This document shows, piece after piece, positions 17,276-26,478 of a DNA stretch of 35,800 nucleotides. This DNA comes from JBICIG01 sp043101605 (GTDB lineage: Bacteria > Planctomycetota > Phycisphaerae > Phycisphaerales > UBA1924): positions 1-35,800 of the forward strand of contig JBICIG010000001.1 of the NCBI GenBank assembly GCA_043101605.1, given 5' to 3'. Positions within the stretch are counted from its first letter, which is position 1. Every line of letters starts with the position of its first letter. The translations under genes and the position numbers were made by a program. The notes under the pieces were generated by a model. It was given only the letters and a program-made list of their open reading frames with translations. It made no database searches and had not been told where the DNA came from.

Positions 17276-17533
17276 GCCCGGTCGATCGGATGCCCCACCG
17301 ACCGGCTTGATCCAACCGGCCGCGCGTCGCCTGTTCAGGAGTTCCCCTGACCGGCTCGCGGGGAGGCCCCGGCACACATCTGTGCCGGGGGAAGGCGCCG
17401 AGCATGCAATCCCGGTGCCCGGATCGGGACTTGCTTTGGATTGAGAACTTGTCGTGGCAACGCCGCCCCTCCGAGTCCGACAGAAACGAGTCGGCCTTGA
17501 GCCGGGGGCGTTCTATGGCGATCGATCCCACCC
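17276..17533. other. Divergent intergenic region with a perfect 10-bp hairpin
   Basis: Arms CCCCGGCACA (17367-17376) and TGTGCCGGGG (17381-17390) enclose the loop CATC. It lies between the BLUF gene and the divergent signalling gene. It could be a protein-binding palindrome, a transcription-ending stem or a dispersed palindromic repeat. No gene is supported here. Confidence 0.5.
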
Positions 17534-18703
17534 ATGGCGACCATGACGAACTGCTTGCACCGGCGGCGTTCCCAGCCGGCAAGAGCGAGCGCGACCCTCC
17601 TGAGCGATGTCGCGCGCTCCATCGCCGCCCTGCGTCCGGACGAACGGGGACGCCACTTCGGGCTCCGGGGGCGCGAGGCGACCGCCTCGTTCGAGCACCC
17701 CGGCGGGGGCAAGTCCGACCGGCGCATCCTCATCTCGCACCTGACCCGCCAGTCGATCGGGCTGATCGTCGCGGGCTACCTGCACCCGACGACCCAGTGC
17801 GTGCTGGCGCTCCCGGCCCGCGACGGGAGCGAAGCGACGATCCGCGCGTCGGTCGACGCGTGCCGGTTCCTCTCGGGGCGGTTCCACCACCTCGAACTAG
17901 TGCTCGAGGAACCGCTGGATATCCGCCGCTTCGTGGACCTGACCGCCGCCGACGCCGAGGAGGTGTCCTCGAGCGAGCCGCTGACCGTCTCGGGACGGCT
18001 GCTGCACATCAGCGAGAGCCCGGTGCAGCACCTGCTGGTGGGGATGCTGCTGCGGTCGGTGGAGATCGAGGTGGTGCCGGTCGAGTCGATAGGCAAGGCG
18101 TGCGACAAACTGCAACTCGAGTCGTTCGACGCGGTCCTGTGCGAGGAAGCCGTCGACGGGCGCGATGTCGTCGAGTGCGTGCGCGCGCTGCGGCGCGACG
18201 GGTTCGGCGGCCCGATCCTGGGCTCGGTGTTCCCCTGCGATGACCGGCGCACCGCCGAGATCCTCGGTGCCGGGGTCGCCGAGATCGTCGTCAAGCCGCT
18301 GATGTGCAAGCCGCTGATCGATGCCCTCGGGCACGCGATCCGTGAGCAGCGCGACCCGCTGAACTCGACCGAGACCATCCACAGCACGCTGGAGCCCGAC
18401 TCGATCCGGCGGGACTGCCTCATCGAGTACATCAACGAGATCCGGCGCACGCGCCGCGAACTCCAGCAGGCGATCACGCGCGACGACTACGCGGCGGCCC
18501 GGAAGCTGTGCCTGTCGCTGGTCGGGTCGGCCGCGAGCTTCGGGCTGGACCTCGTCGGCGACGCGGCCGGCCCGACGATCACGGCGCTCGACGCGTGCTG
18601 CTCGGCCCAGGAAGCCGCCCCCGACCTCCGCAAGCTCATCCGCGTGCTCGACCGCGTGGCGATGCCCGGCGAGAACGACCCGCCCGCGGCCCAGGCCGCC
18701 TGA
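17534..18703 (+). CDS. PilZ-like / pseudo-receiver / HPt-like signalling protein
   Basis: Predicted 389 cytoplasmic residues in three modules. About 45-135 looks like a PilZ beta-barrel (ILISHLTRQSIGLIVAG, then ACRFLSGRFHHLELVLEEPLDI), although the c-di-GMP motif D/NxSxxxG appears as HLTRQSIG. About 155-270 has the receiver-domain pattern: LLHISESPVQHLLVGMLL in place of the acidic pair segment, AVLCEEAVDG where the phosphorylated Asp should be, and a conserved VVKP Lys-Pro at 254-255. About 295-375 resembles an HPt four-helix bundle, but the HxLKG box reads LSLVG, with Leu 327 where the phospho-His should be. All three sites therefore look inactive for classical chemistry, suggesting a scaffold or binding role. 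It is divergent from the BLUF gene. The domain assignments are from pattern only. Confidence 0.6.
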   Translation: MATMTNCLHRRRSQPARASATLLSDVARSIAALRPDERGRHFGLRGREATASFEHPGGGKSDRRILISHLTRQSIGLIVAGYLHPTTQCVLALPARDGSEATIRASVDACRFLSGRFHHLELVLEEPLDIRRFVDLTAADAEEVSSSEPLTVSGRLLHISESPVQHLLVGMLLRSVEIEVVPVESIGKACDKLQLESFDAVLCEEAVDGRDVVECVRALRRDGFGGPILGSVFPCDDRRTAEILGAGVAEIVVKPLMCKPLIDALGHAIREQRDPLNSTETIHSTLEPDSIRRDCLIEYINEIRRTRRELQQAITRDDYAAARKLCLSLVGSAASFGLDLVGDAAGPTITALDACCSAQEAAPDLRKLIRVLDRVAMPGENDPPAAQAA

Positions 18704-18711
18704 TGCCCCGC

Positions 18712-18717
18712 TACCAT
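18712..18717 (+). promoter_or_regulatory. -10 hexamer TACCAT directly before moxR
   Basis: TACCAT is followed by exactly eight bases and then the ATG at 18726. There is no ribosome binding site between them, so the mRNA is probably leaderless. Confidence 0.55.
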
Positions 18718-18725
18718 CGCCCGGC

Positions 18726-19820
<1,095 letters not shown>

Positions 19821-19842
19821 TCGGCGCCAGCAGTCTCTCCAG

Positions 19843-20141
19843 TCCTACCAAGTCTTGTGGCACGGGCGTCCCGCCCGTGGCTACCCCATCTTCAGAGCGC
19901 ACCGCGGAGGGCCGCCGAGAACCGCGGAGGGAATACAGACTCACCACGGAGTCACGGAGAGCACGAAGCGGGACTGAGGGGAGTTCATGCTGTCGGTGTG
20001 GCATGCTCAAGCGCAGCTTGGCCATGATCCCACCCGACCAACCCTCCGCGGCTCTCCGCGGCCCTCCGCGGTGACTCTGTTCTCTTCCTGTAGAGTGGAG
20101 AGCCACGGGCGGGACGCCCGTGCCACGAGGTTTGGTAGGGA
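19843..20141. repeat. Composite inverted-repeat element between moxR and the GH16 gene
   Basis: Two long arms in opposite orientation flank a centre. Both outer arms carry CCTACCAA, five variable bases and GTGGCACGGGCGTCCCGCCC-GTGGCT (left 19844-19882, right reverse-complemented, ending 20140). Both inner arms carry CACCGCGGAGGGCCGC.GAGA.CCGCGGAGGG (left from about 19900, right about 20043-20072). The centre holds a CACCACGGAGTCACGGAGAG motif (about 19942) and an imperfect hairpin CATGCTCAAGC / GCTTGGCCATG (about 20002-20026). No protein is encoded. It looks like a non-autonomous mobile or palindromic repeat cluster. Its right end contributes the TAGGGAGGG ribosome binding site of the next gene. 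Confidence 0.75.
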
Positions 20142-20151
20142 GGGCATTCCG

Positions 20152-21003
20152 ATGCACGCACGAACCATGCTTGTCTGCTCGATGTTGCTCACCCCCTTCG
20201 CCGCCGCGGCCCAATCCGCGACCCAACCCACCGACCAACCAACCCACCAGCCCGCCGACTTCCAACCCCCCCTCCCGGGCTACACCCTCTTCTGGCACGA
20301 CGAATTCAACGGCGACACCCTCGACACCACCAGGTGGTCCGTCTGGCGTCCGGGCCCGCGGCGGGACGCGATCAATGTCCCCGAAGCCGTCGTCCTCGAC
20401 GGCCAGGGGCACCTCACCCTCACCACCACCCGCCACCAACTCGAAGACGGCACCACCGAATTCCGCACCGGCGGCGTCTGGACGCACGACACCTTCCGCA
20501 CACGCTACGGCTACTTCGAAGCCCGCATGAAAATGCAGCAGGAGTTCGGGCACTGGGCCGCGTTCTGGATCCAGACGCCGACGATGGGCAAGGTCATCGG
20601 CGACCCCGGCGCCAGCGGCGTCGAGATCGATGTCATCGAGTACCACAAGAAGCAACCCGGCATCGCCCAGAACACCATCCACTGGGACGGCTACGGCGAC
20701 GACCACAAATCGGCGCACCACAAGCACAAACTCCCCGACATCGCCGAGGGATGGCACACCTACGCCGTGCTCTGGACGCCCGACGAACTCGTCTTCTATG
20801 TCGACGGGAAGGAAAGCTGGCGGACCGACGCGGCCGTCCCGCGGGTCGAGCAGTTCATGATCCTGAGCCTCGAAGTCGGCACCTGGGCCGGCGACATCAA
20901 CGCCGCGAATCTTCCCGACGGGATCATGATCGATTGGGTGCGGGTGTGGAAGCCGGGGAATGCCGAGAGCGTCGGGGCGTCTGAGGATTCATCCCCCGAG
21001 TGA
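20152..21003 (+). CDS. Secreted GH16-family glycoside hydrolase
   Basis: Predicted 283 residues. A signal peptide ends at about residue 20, followed by a Thr/Pro/Gln-rich linker. The GH16 domain starts at LFWHDEFNGDTLDTTRWS and contains the catalytic box EIDVIE (E158 nucleophile, D160, E163 acid/base). Further features are GYFEARMKMQ, HTYAVLWTPDELVFYVDGKESWR and the last strand MIDWVRVW. GH16 enzymes hydrolyse beta-1,3/1,4-glucans, agarose, carrageenan or related galactans; the exact substrate cannot be read here. The ATG at 20152 is preceded by AGGGAGG, supplied by the adjoining repeat element; an open frame upstream to 19987 lies in repeats and is not used. A secreted polysaccharidase suits a marine or biofilm planctomycete. 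Confidence 0.92.
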   Translation: MHARTMLVCSMLLTPFAAAAQSATQPTDQPTHQPADFQPPLPGYTLFWHDEFNGDTLDTTRWSVWRPGPRRDAINVPEAVVLDGQGHLTLTTTRHQLEDGTTEFRTGGVWTHDTFRTRYGYFEARMKMQQEFGHWAAFWIQTPTMGKVIGDPGASGVEIDVIEYHKKQPGIAQNTIHWDGYGDDHKSAHHKHKLPDIAEGWHTYAVLWTPDELVFYVDGKESWRTDAAVPRVEQFMILSLEVGTWAGDINAANLPDGIMIDWVRVWKPGNAESVGASEDSSPE

Positions 21004-21030
21004 CCGCCCCGCCTCGAACCGGAGCCCCGC

Positions 21031-21282
21031 ATGTTCGGCAACCGCCGCCTCGACCGCCTCGAAGCCCGCGTGCGTCGGCTCGAGAAGCTTGTCAACTCGC
21101 TGTTGCAGTCGCTCGGGCAAGAGCTCGAAGCCCACCCGGCCGAGGGAGAGATCGACCTGCTCATCCAGCAGGGCAGGAAGATCGAGGCGATCCGGCGCGT
21201 GCGAGAACTCTCGGGCACGGGGCTGCGCGAAGCGAAGCTCGCGGTCGACGCGGGCACCTGGCGCGATCTGCTCCACGCTTGA
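21031..21282 (+). CDS. Small protein with an L7/L12 C-terminal-like domain
   Basis: Predicted 83 residues. The first part (about 6-40) is a charged coiled coil (RLDRLEARVRRLEKLVNSLL). The last part, RKIEAIRRVRELSGTGLREAKLAVD, closely follows the helix-turn pattern K..AIK.VRE.TGLGLKEAK..VE of the ribosomal protein L7/L12 C-terminal domain, which contacts translation factors. It lacks the normal L7/L12 N-terminal dimerisation domain and hinge, so it is not the stalk protein itself. Similar small proteins occur in other bacteria without a known role. GGAG sits nine bases before the ATG. The following 92 bases to the aquaporin stop hold a dispersed CACGGAG-type repeat. Confidence 0.75.
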   Translation: MFGNRRLDRLEARVRRLEKLVNSLLQSLGQELEAHPAEGEIDLLIQQGRKIEAIRRVRELSGTGLREAKLAVDAGTWRDLLHA

Positions 21283-21325
21283 GGAAGCCTCGCTCTGGTC
21301 CATCCCGAACCGGCCCCATCCGGCC

Positions 21326-21362
21326 CGTGTCGTCTCCGTGTCCTTCGTGCCTCGGTGGTGAT
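21326..21362. repeat. Second copy of the CACGGAG dispersed repeat
   Basis: Read on the minus strand, this contains CACCACCGAGGCACGAAGG followed by ACACGGAGACGAC. It shares its core with the centre of the element at 19843-20141 (CACCACGGAGTCACGGAGAG and CACGAAG). It lies in the gap between the small L7/L12-like gene and the aquaporin gene. Confidence 0.55.
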
Positions 21363-21374
21363 CCAGCCTGAAAC

Positions 21375-22127
21375 TCAGTGCTTCTCGGTCGCATCCCCCT
21401 CGTGCAGCGGTGGGACCTGCGGCTCGACATCCTCGACATGCTCCCACACGACCTTGTACGCCACCGCCGCCAGCACCGCGCCGGTGATCGGCGCGAACCA
21501 GTAGAGCCAGTGCAGATCCCAATAGCCGTAGAGCGCCGGCCCGAAGCTGCGTGCCGGGTTCATGCTCGCGCCGCTGACGGGCCCGAAGCCGAAGATGCAG
21601 GTCGCGACGACCAGCCCGACGCAGAAGCCCCCGAGCCGGTGCGCCCGGGCGTCGACCACGGCGGTCAGGATGATGAACATGAGGGTGAAGGTGAGCAGGA
21701 CCTCGGTGACGAAGATGCGCGGGATGTTCGATGCCGCGGCGTACGCGTCCGCGGGCAGGGTCGCGCCGACCTTCGCCGCCCGCGCGATCTCGGGCCCGTA
21801 GACGAACACGACCGCCCCCGCCCCGCACGCCGCCGCGACGAGCTGCACGCCGATGAACGCCCCGGCCTGCCGGGGGCTCTGTTTCCCGATCGCCAGCAGC
21901 GCCAGCGAGACGGCGGGGTTGAACTGGGCCCCTGAGACATACATCAGCCCGGTGACGAAGACGGTCAGCACCAGGGCGTGGGCGGCGGCGACGATCAGCA
22001 ACCCGCCGTAAGGTGATGCCGCGGGCGTCGACAGATCCGCCGCCAGCACGACCGAGCCGGCCCCGAAGAAGACCAGGGCGAAGGTGCCGATGAACTCCGC
22101 GACACATCCCCGCGTCAGATCGTTCAT
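21375..22127 (-). CDS. MIP-family aquaporin
   Basis: Predicted 250 residues with six membrane spans. Both half-helix signatures are present: SGAQFNPAV (NPA at 70-72) and SGASMNPARSFGPAL (NPA at 190-192), the latter with the selectivity-filter Arg. NPARS rather than NPARD favours a water channel over a glycerol facilitator. The protein has a longer-than-usual outer loop with a charged segment (GPEIARAAKVGATLPADAY). The ATG at 22127 follows GGAGG with a suitable spacer. Its start codon lies in a CATG that also forms an in-frame ATG for the divergent gene, but that gene more likely begins at 22234. Confidence 0.92.
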   Translation of the reverse strand: MNDLTRGCVAEFIGTFALVFFGAGSVVLAADLSTPAASPYGGLLIVAAAHALVLTVFVTGLMYVSGAQFNPAVSLALLAIGKQSPRQAGAFIGVQLVAAACGAGAVVFVYGPEIARAAKVGATLPADAYAAASNIPRIFVTEVLLTFTLMFIILTAVVDARAHRLGGFCVGLVVATCIFGFGPVSGASMNPARSFGPALYGYWDLHWLYWFAPITGAVLAAVAYKVVWEHVEDVEPQVPPLHEGDATEKH

Positions 22128-22233
22128 GGTCCGCCATCCTCCCCGGAGCGTGAGCCGATCGACCCGCGCGGGCTCAGTCTCCGCGGGTTCACCCCCGCTC
22201 GCAACCGAACCCCGGGCTCCGGCCCCGGTTCTT

Positions 22234-23883
22234 GTGCGCATCTTCGCGCTCGCGCTGGCTCTGCTGGGGTCGGCCCCCGCCCCGGCCCAGATCCGTCTGA
22301 TGGACGAGCCGGCCCTGCTCGTCCCCGGTCGCACCGCCGTCGTCCCGATCGAGTTCGAGGGACGGTCCGATCCGCGGGCCCCGTTCGCGGTTCGGCTGCG
22401 CGACGGGCGTGTGCTGCGGGCCGAGGTCCATCGGCTGATCGCCGAGCCCGCCGGCTCGGGCGCGTCCCCGCTGCAGCGCTGGCTCGGGACGGGCGTCCGC
22501 TGGAGATCGGCTCACAACGACGACACGCCCGAGCCCCCGCCCCCCGGCACCTGGGTCGCGGTGATCGAACTCCCCGAAGACGCGACGGGCGCGGCGATCA
22601 CGCTCAACCAGTCGCCGGCCCCCGTGATCTGGGTGCGCGTGGGCGACCCGGGAGCCGCACCTCCCGAAGCCTGGGCGCCCGTGTTCGATCGGGCGCCCGA
22701 TCCGGGCACGCTCGAAGCCGTCGCGTCGGCGGTGGCGCAGGACCCGGCGTCGCGCTGGCGTGCCCGGCTGATCCGCGGCGAACTGAGTCCCTCGCGCGAT
22801 GCCGAGCGCCGCGTCTTCGAGGACCCGGTGGTCGAGGCGCTGGCGCACCACACCGAAGCGATCTGGCAGGCGGCATTGGTCCATCTGTGGCGCGCCGACC
22901 CCGGCGAGGCGCAGCGCGTCCGCCGCCGGCTCGGGCAGTTCGTCACAGAGCCCCGCGGCTCGCTGGTCCCCGCGTGGCTCGGCTCGACGCAGAGCCTGCT
23001 GGAAGCGCTGGTCGATCCGGCGTTCGACGACGAGGCGCGCGTCCTGGCATCATCGGTCTGGCGCGAGAGTTCGCCCGGCGCGCGCGCGTGGGTCATCGAT
23101 GACGCCGGGCTCGCGGGCAACGCGCCGGTCGCGACGATCGGGCTGACCAACCTCGCCGAGCGGACCCGAAGCGCCTGGGTCACCGATCCGGCGGGCGTGA
23201 CACTGACCGAGCCCGAACTGCTCGAGCCCGGGCGCACGCGCGTGGCGCGCGTCGAGCCGATCGCCGGGCCCGCGTCGTCGGCGGTGCTCTGGACGGCGCG
23301 CGTCGGCGAGCAGACTTTCGACCTGCCCGTGGTGCCTCGGGCGCTGCCCGTGCAGCCCCCCGGGCTGAGCACCGGGGCGTGGCTCGAGGACTGGACGATG
23401 CGGGCGTGGTTGCGCGGCGAGCGGGCCGAGGCGCCGGTGTCGGCCGCCGCTGTCCTCAGGCGGGGGCTGGCGAGCCCCAACGAGCCTGCGGGCGCGGGAT
23501 GGTCGCTGTTCGTGCGCGCCGGCGCGTTCGATGACGGGGGCTCGCTCTCGGCGGTGCGGATCTGGCTCGGGCCGCGCGGTGCGCCGCGATCGCTGCTCCG
23601 CGTCGAGCCCGACGGACGGGTGATCGACGAGGTCCGCCGGACCGAACTGGTCGGCGGGGCGCGGGCGGCTCGCGACGAGGCGGGGGTGTGGGCGTGCGAC
23701 ATCCCGATCCCGGCCGAGGCGGTCGAGCCCGACGGCACGCTGCGGATCGGGCTTGAGTTGCTGACCAGCGACGGGGTTCGGCTGTCCTGGCCGCGCGCGC
23801 AGTTTCCGTGGGATGCCGAGCCGGCGCGCCTGGCGGTGCGCACGACCGCGTGGACCGAGCTCGAGGGCATCGACGACGAGTGA
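22234..23883 (+). CDS. Secreted protein of unknown function
   Basis: I do not recognise a family. Predicted 549 residues. GTG 22234 is chosen because it places a textbook signal peptide (VRIFALALALLGSAPAPAQ) at the N-terminus; the frame is open back to an ATG at 22126, with a basic, unconserved extension. The body is a string of beta-rich segments with Pro/Arg/Glu-rich loops, no cysteines and no catalytic motif that I can identify. A central stretch (about 140-270) is helical and Arg-rich. The last part, from about residue 375, resembles a beta-sandwich, such as a carbohydrate-binding-like fold used in planctomycete surface proteins, but this is speculative. It converges on the BatA-like gene with seven bases between stops. 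Confidence 0.7.
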   Translation: MRIFALALALLGSAPAPAQIRLMDEPALLVPGRTAVVPIEFEGRSDPRAPFAVRLRDGRVLRAEVHRLIAEPAGSGASPLQRWLGTGVRWRSAHNDDTPEPPPPGTWVAVIELPEDATGAAITLNQSPAPVIWVRVGDPGAAPPEAWAPVFDRAPDPGTLEAVASAVAQDPASRWRARLIRGELSPSRDAERRVFEDPVVEALAHHTEAIWQAALVHLWRADPGEAQRVRRRLGQFVTEPRGSLVPAWLGSTQSLLEALVDPAFDDEARVLASSVWRESSPGARAWVIDDAGLAGNAPVATIGLTNLAERTRSAWVTDPAGVTLTEPELLEPGRTRVARVEPIAGPASSAVLWTARVGEQTFDLPVVPRALPVQPPGLSTGAWLEDWTMRAWLRGERAEAPVSAAAVLRRGLASPNEPAGAGWSLFVRAGAFDDGGSLSAVRIWLGPRGAPRSLLRVEPDGRVIDEVRRTELVGGARAARDEAGVWACDIPIPAEAVEPDGTLRIGLELLTSDGVRLSWPRAQFPWDAEPARLAVRTTAWTELEGIDDE

Positions 23884-23890
23884 GCGTGGA

Positions 23891-25843
23891 TCAGACGCGC
23901 ATGCGGAAGGCGTAGACGATCCACTCCAGCGCGAGCAGGATCGCCGCGGCGAGGATGAACCAGTGCCAGACCTCGGTCGGGCGCGTCGCGACGCCCGAGC
24001 GGGCATCGACCGGGCGCCCGCCGACTTCGATCGCGTCGCGCGGTGCGCCGGCGGACTCGATCTCGGAGAAGAGCCCCAGGGCGATCGCCGGCTCGCGCGC
24101 GCCCGAGACGCGGTACACGCCCGCGGCTTCAAGCCGGCCGATCGGGACGCGTCCGCGGTCGGCGAGGCGCTCCGGGCCCAGGTCGACGGGGACCGAGCCG
24201 TCGGGCGCGGTGACGCGGAGCCGGTCGGAGCCGGGCCGTGGAGAGAGTGCGAGGGGGTCGGCGGTGGAGACACCCCGCATCGAACTCGCCTCGCCGCGCC
24301 CGGCCAGGGTGTCGATGGCGCGGGCGACGAAGACGGCAAAGCCGAAGTCGAGCGGCCAATCGGATTGGGCGGGGTCAAAAGCGACGACGAGGCGTCCGAT
24401 CCCGTCGGCGTCGTCGTACACGATGACCGGGCCGCGTTCGCTGCGCGCCAGCGCGACCGGGCTTCCCTCGAGATCGACGGTCGGCGTGCGCGCGATCGCG
24501 AGCCGATCCAGCGCGATCGATCGCATCAGCGGGTGATCGCGCTCCCAACTGATGATGCGTGCCGGGCCTTGCTCGCCGGTGAGCGCCAGCCCCGGCGCGG
24601 GGAGCCCGGCGCCGAAGCTGATCGAGGGAACCGGCGGGAGCCGCTCGGGGGTGACGCCGTCGAAGAGGACCAGGTCGATGTCGCGCAGGGCGGCGGCGGG
24701 GCCGGCGTTGTACGCCGCGGCGTCGGTGCGCTCGAGCGCCGCGAGGTCCAACTCAGCGAGTGGATCATCGAGCACCCAGTTGGGACGCGACGGATCGCGC
24801 AGGCTCGGGCGCACGAGCAGGACGCGCGGGCGCTGGGCGGGGGTGAGGACAAGTGATGCGGTGTCGTCCGCCGCGAGATCGTCGGGTTGCCCAAGATCGA
24901 GCGTGAGCACGCCGTCGCCCGGGTGAACCAGTTCGAAAGTGATGGCGCGGCGGCCGGGCTCGGCGGTCTCGGGATCGCGTGGGGGGATGGTGACGGCGGT
25001 CTGATCGATCGGGTCGCCGTTGATGCGGACGGCGACGGAGCGTCCCACCGGTTCGGCGCGGGTCGAGACGAGCTGGGCGAAGACGCGGAGGATGACCGGG
25101 TCAGCAAAGTCGCGCTGGGCCGAGAGGGCGGCGATGCCGGCGTTGTCGAAGGGCTGGTCGCCGGCGGCGGGGACGAAGCGGATCTCGGCGCCCGCGAGGG
25201 TGAGCGATGAAGCGTCGGGCGCGACGCCGTCGGAGAAGAGCGCGACCAGCGAGGGTGGGGCGGTGTCGGACTCGCTTGTGCCGGCAAGGGCGAGGGCCTC
25301 GGCGAGTTGGAGCGGTTCGGCGAGGCGCCCGGGCTGATCGGTCGGGCTGAGCGAGCCGAGAGCCGAGCGGATGCGGGCGAGGTCGGGCGTGGGGCCTTCG
25401 ACGATGGAGGCTTCGGCGGCGGACTCGATGAGCGTGACCGAGCCGGCAAAGCCGTCGGCTTCGAGTTCGTCGAGGAAGGCGCCCGCGTCGCGGATCGCTC
25501 GCTCGAACCGCGTTCCCGCATCGGCGTGCGCGGCCGACATGGAGGCGCTGCGATCGAGGACGAGGAAGACGCGTTCGGCGGCGCTGAGCCCGGCGTCGAT
25601 CGCGGGGCGCGCCAGCGCGAGCAGCAGGGCCGCAAGGATGAGCAGGTGGAGCAGCAGCAGCCACGACGGGCGGAGCCATCGGAAGGGGACATTCGCCTGG
25701 AGGTCCTGGACGGCTTGGTCCCAGAGCAGGGTGGAGCTGATGCGTACGGGCTTGCGACGCAGTTTGAGCAGATACATCGCGACCAACGCCGGGACGGCGA
25801 TGCCGGCGGCGATGATCGCTGGCAGCGGCGCGAGGAAGGTCAC
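23891..25843 (-). CDS. BatA-like membrane protein with VWA domain
   Basis: Predicted 650 residues. The N-terminus is the BatA/aerotolerance-type double anchor: TFLAPLPAIIAAGIAVPALVAMYLLKLRRKPVRISSTLLW, then a second span at about 61-80 ending LARP. A von Willebrand A domain follows, with the metal-ion site DRSAS at 97-101 and a downstream LFSDGV. The long middle part has a glutamine-amidotransferase-like fold pattern (DIDLVLFDGVTPERLP), and a final membrane span lies near the C-terminus (WFILAAAILLALEWIVYAF). Such proteins work with MoxR ATPases; one is encoded at 18726. The GTG at 25843 overlaps the rlmE stop as GTGA, so it is translationally coupled to rlmE. Confidence 0.88.
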   Translation of the reverse strand: MTFLAPLPAIIAAGIAVPALVAMYLLKLRRKPVRISSTLLWDQAVQDLQANVPFRWLRPSWLLLLHLLILAALLLALARPAIDAGLSAAERVFLVLDRSASMSAAHADAGTRFERAIRDAGAFLDELEADGFAGSVTLIESAAEASIVEGPTPDLARIRSALGSLSPTDQPGRLAEPLQLAEALALAGTSESDTAPPSLVALFSDGVAPDASSLTLAGAEIRFVPAAGDQPFDNAGIAALSAQRDFADPVILRVFAQLVSTRAEPVGRSVAVRINGDPIDQTAVTIPPRDPETAEPGRRAITFELVHPGDGVLTLDLGQPDDLAADDTASLVLTPAQRPRVLLVRPSLRDPSRPNWVLDDPLAELDLAALERTDAAAYNAGPAAALRDIDLVLFDGVTPERLPPVPSISFGAGLPAPGLALTGEQGPARIISWERDHPLMRSIALDRLAIARTPTVDLEGSPVALARSERGPVIVYDDADGIGRLVVAFDPAQSDWPLDFGFAVFVARAIDTLAGRGEASSMRGVSTADPLALSPRPGSDRLRVTAPDGSVPVDLGPERLADRGRVPIGRLEAAGVYRVSGAREPAIALGLFSEIESAGAPRDAIEVGGRPVDARSGVATRPTEVWHWFILAAAILLALEWIVYAFRMRV

Positions 25844-26463
25844 GCGTCGCTCTCCGAGGGCGCACGATCGGCGGGGCCCTTGTAACCGGTGGCGACGATG
25901 TAGATCTCGCGGGAGACATCGCGCGAGGCCTCGGGCTTGAAGCCCTTGGCCGAGTCGAAGACGCGGGCGGTGCGTTTGAGGAGGTTGGCGTAGGCCTCGC
26001 CCTCGAAGACCTTCATCGCGAGGTGCCCGCCGGGCTTGAGGAGGTCGGCGGCAAGTTCGAGGACGCGGTCGCAGAGTTCGACGGAGCGGAAGTGGTCGCT
26101 CGCGGTGCCGCTGGTGCTCGGGGCCATGTCGCTCAGGAGGATGTCGTATCGGCGGCCGGCGGGCTCGAGGAGGGCGGCGGGGGGGGTCTTGAAGATGTCG
26201 CCGACGAGGGCGACGCAGTGGGCGGGCAGGGCGGTGCGGACGGGGTTGAGGTCGATGCCGACGGCGAGGCCCCCGGGCCCGACGAGGTCGGCGGCGACCT
26301 GGAGCCACGAGCCGGGGGAGCAGCCGAGGTCGAGGACGCGGTCGCCCTTGCGGATGAGCTTTCGGCGTTCGTTGATCTGGATGAGCTTGAAGGCGCTGCG
26401 GGCGGCGTAGCCGTGGTCCTTGGCCTGGCGGAAGTAGCGGTCGTGGAGATCGCGTTTGCCCAT
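25840..26463 (-). CDS. rlmE: 23S rRNA (uridine-2'-O-)-methyltransferase RlmE (FtsJ)
   Basis: Predicted 207 residues, the usual length. RlmE methylates the 2'-O of U2552 in the 23S rRNA A loop, using S-adenosylmethionine. The K-D-K-E catalytic tetrad is visible: K26 in RSAFKL, D112 in LLSDMAPSTSGT, K151 in AMKVFEG and E186 in SREIYIVATG. The SAM-binding motif is VLDLGCSPGSWLQ. The ATG at 26463 is preceded, on the minus strand, by TACCAT (complement of 26473-26478) with nine bases between, so the message is probably leaderless. The VWA membrane gene overlaps its stop by four bases. Confidence 0.96.
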   Translation of the reverse strand: MGKRDLHDRYFRQAKDHGYAARSAFKLIQINERRKLIRKGDRVLDLGCSPGSWLQVAADLVGPGGLAVGIDLNPVRTALPAHCVALVGDIFKTPPAALLEPAGRRYDILLSDMAPSTSGTASDHFRSVELCDRVLELAADLLKPGGHLAMKVFEGEAYANLLKRTARVFDSAKGFKPEASRDVSREIYIVATGYKGPADRAPSESDA

Positions 26464-26472
26464 GGTCGCGGG

Positions 26473-26478
26473 ATGGTA
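26473..26478 (-). promoter_or_regulatory. -10 hexamer TACCAT directly before rlmE
   Basis: Reading the minus strand, TACCAT is followed by nine bases and then the rlmE ATG. The sequence and spacing match the element before moxR almost exactly. Confidence 0.55.

Noticed and set aside
22126..22233. ATG at 22126 as the start of the secreted unknown, sharing CATG with the aquaporin start
   Set aside because: The extension is basic and lacks a ribosome binding site, whereas GTG 22234 gives an immediate signal peptide.
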